IMG/VR virus record: IMGVR_UViG_3300048834_001067
Span: 1-21,872 of that record
Length of the DNA: 21,872 nt
Reading direction: 5' to 3' (one strand)
Source: a virus
Positions 21,687 to 21,872 of the stretch are shown in pieces; the stretch's first letter is position 1, and every line of letters starts with the position of its first letter. The translations under genes and the position numbers were made by a program. The notes beneath the pieces are model-generated. The model saw only the letters and a program-made list of their open reading frames with translations. It was not told where the DNA came from and did not search any database.

Positions 21687-21872
21687 GCGTGCCGCCTTGC
21701 CATGGCGGTGGGCCTCCGAAGGTGCGCGACGGCGATTTCGTGGCCGTGCCCGTGCGATGGGTGCCTTTCAGCCGTTTCCGTTAGAGACCAGGCGCCGCTA
21801 TCGTGAGCACGTCCTCGCGGCAATCGAGGAGCTTGCGCGTTATCCCGAGGCAGCGCCGCTGACTGCGGACAA
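21679..21872 (+). CDS. Arg-rich protein, cut by window end; possible toxin partner
   Basis: GTG 21679 lies 8 bases inside the antitoxin-like gene with GGAGG nine bases upstream, so the two are coupled. The frame runs 64 codons without a stop to the last base: ERAALPWRWASEGARRRFRG, then MGAFQPFPLETRRRYREHVL. It is strongly basic at first, complementing the acidic tail of the upstream protein. I recognise no toxin family. An element-maintenance toxin is inferred from the overlap and charge only. Confidence 0.6.
   Translation, partial: MTERAALPWRWASEGARRRFRGRARAMGAFQPFPLETRRRYREHVLAAIEELARYPEAAPLTAD

Overview
The window reads as part of a temperate tailed-phage genome that probably replicates as a plasmid (a phage-plasmid), or as a prophage carrying plasmid maintenance genes. 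Base composition is GC-rich, start codons are often GTG or TTG, and most neighbouring genes overlap by 4 bp. Together with a P2-type contractile tail and a GH108 lysozyme, this points to a Gram-negative, proteobacteria-like host. I cannot name the genus. No integrase, rRNA or tRNA gene is visible.

Bases 1-13,823 are one long rightward structural operon. It opens with the 3' end of a lambda-type portal gene. A fused prohead protease/major capsid gene follows, then lambda-type head-tail joining and gpZ genes, a probable tail terminator, and an unrecognised gene with a Lys/Pro/Ala-rich tail. A nearly complete P2-type tail set comes next: spike V, wedge W, J and I, a collar/fibre protein, sheath FI, tube FII, chaperone E/E' with a clear -1 frameshift site, tape measure T, then U, X and D. 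A lambda-type head joined to a P2-type tail is also the layout of Wolbachia phage WO.

Bases 13,824-19,314 are a plasmid-like block. A 10-bp inverted repeat lies upstream of a ParA-type ATPase with an unusual P-loop and an N-terminal HTH. A winged-helix-like protein follows within a few bases. Immediately after its stop codon comes a tandem array of 18 full 15-bp repeats plus one degenerate unit, a candidate centromere or iteron set. Beyond it are a 13-bp-arm inverted repeat, a multi-pass membrane protein, and an AEP-primase/PriCT replication protein whose gene contains an uninterrupted run of 15 G. The parA pair is visibly less GC-rich than the structural genes, which suggests a separate origin.

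Bases 19,315-21,872 hold lysis and accessory genes: a GH108/PG-binding lysozyme, a patatin-like phospholipase, a low-information stretch with a possibly frameshifted small ORF, and a Phd-like antitoxin candidate overlapping an Arg-rich gene cut by the window end. Two small leftward ORFs, at 13,783-13,920 (one membrane segment) and 19,156-19,278 (40 aa, excellent ribosome-binding site), are antisense to the ends of larger genes and would be easy to miss.

In the model proposed here, the ParA/winged-helix pair and the array maintain the element extrachromosomally, the AEP-type protein primes its replication, the structural operon builds a myovirus-like particle, and lysozyme (possibly with the phospholipase) releases it. 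The maintenance role is inferred from layout and motifs, not shown.
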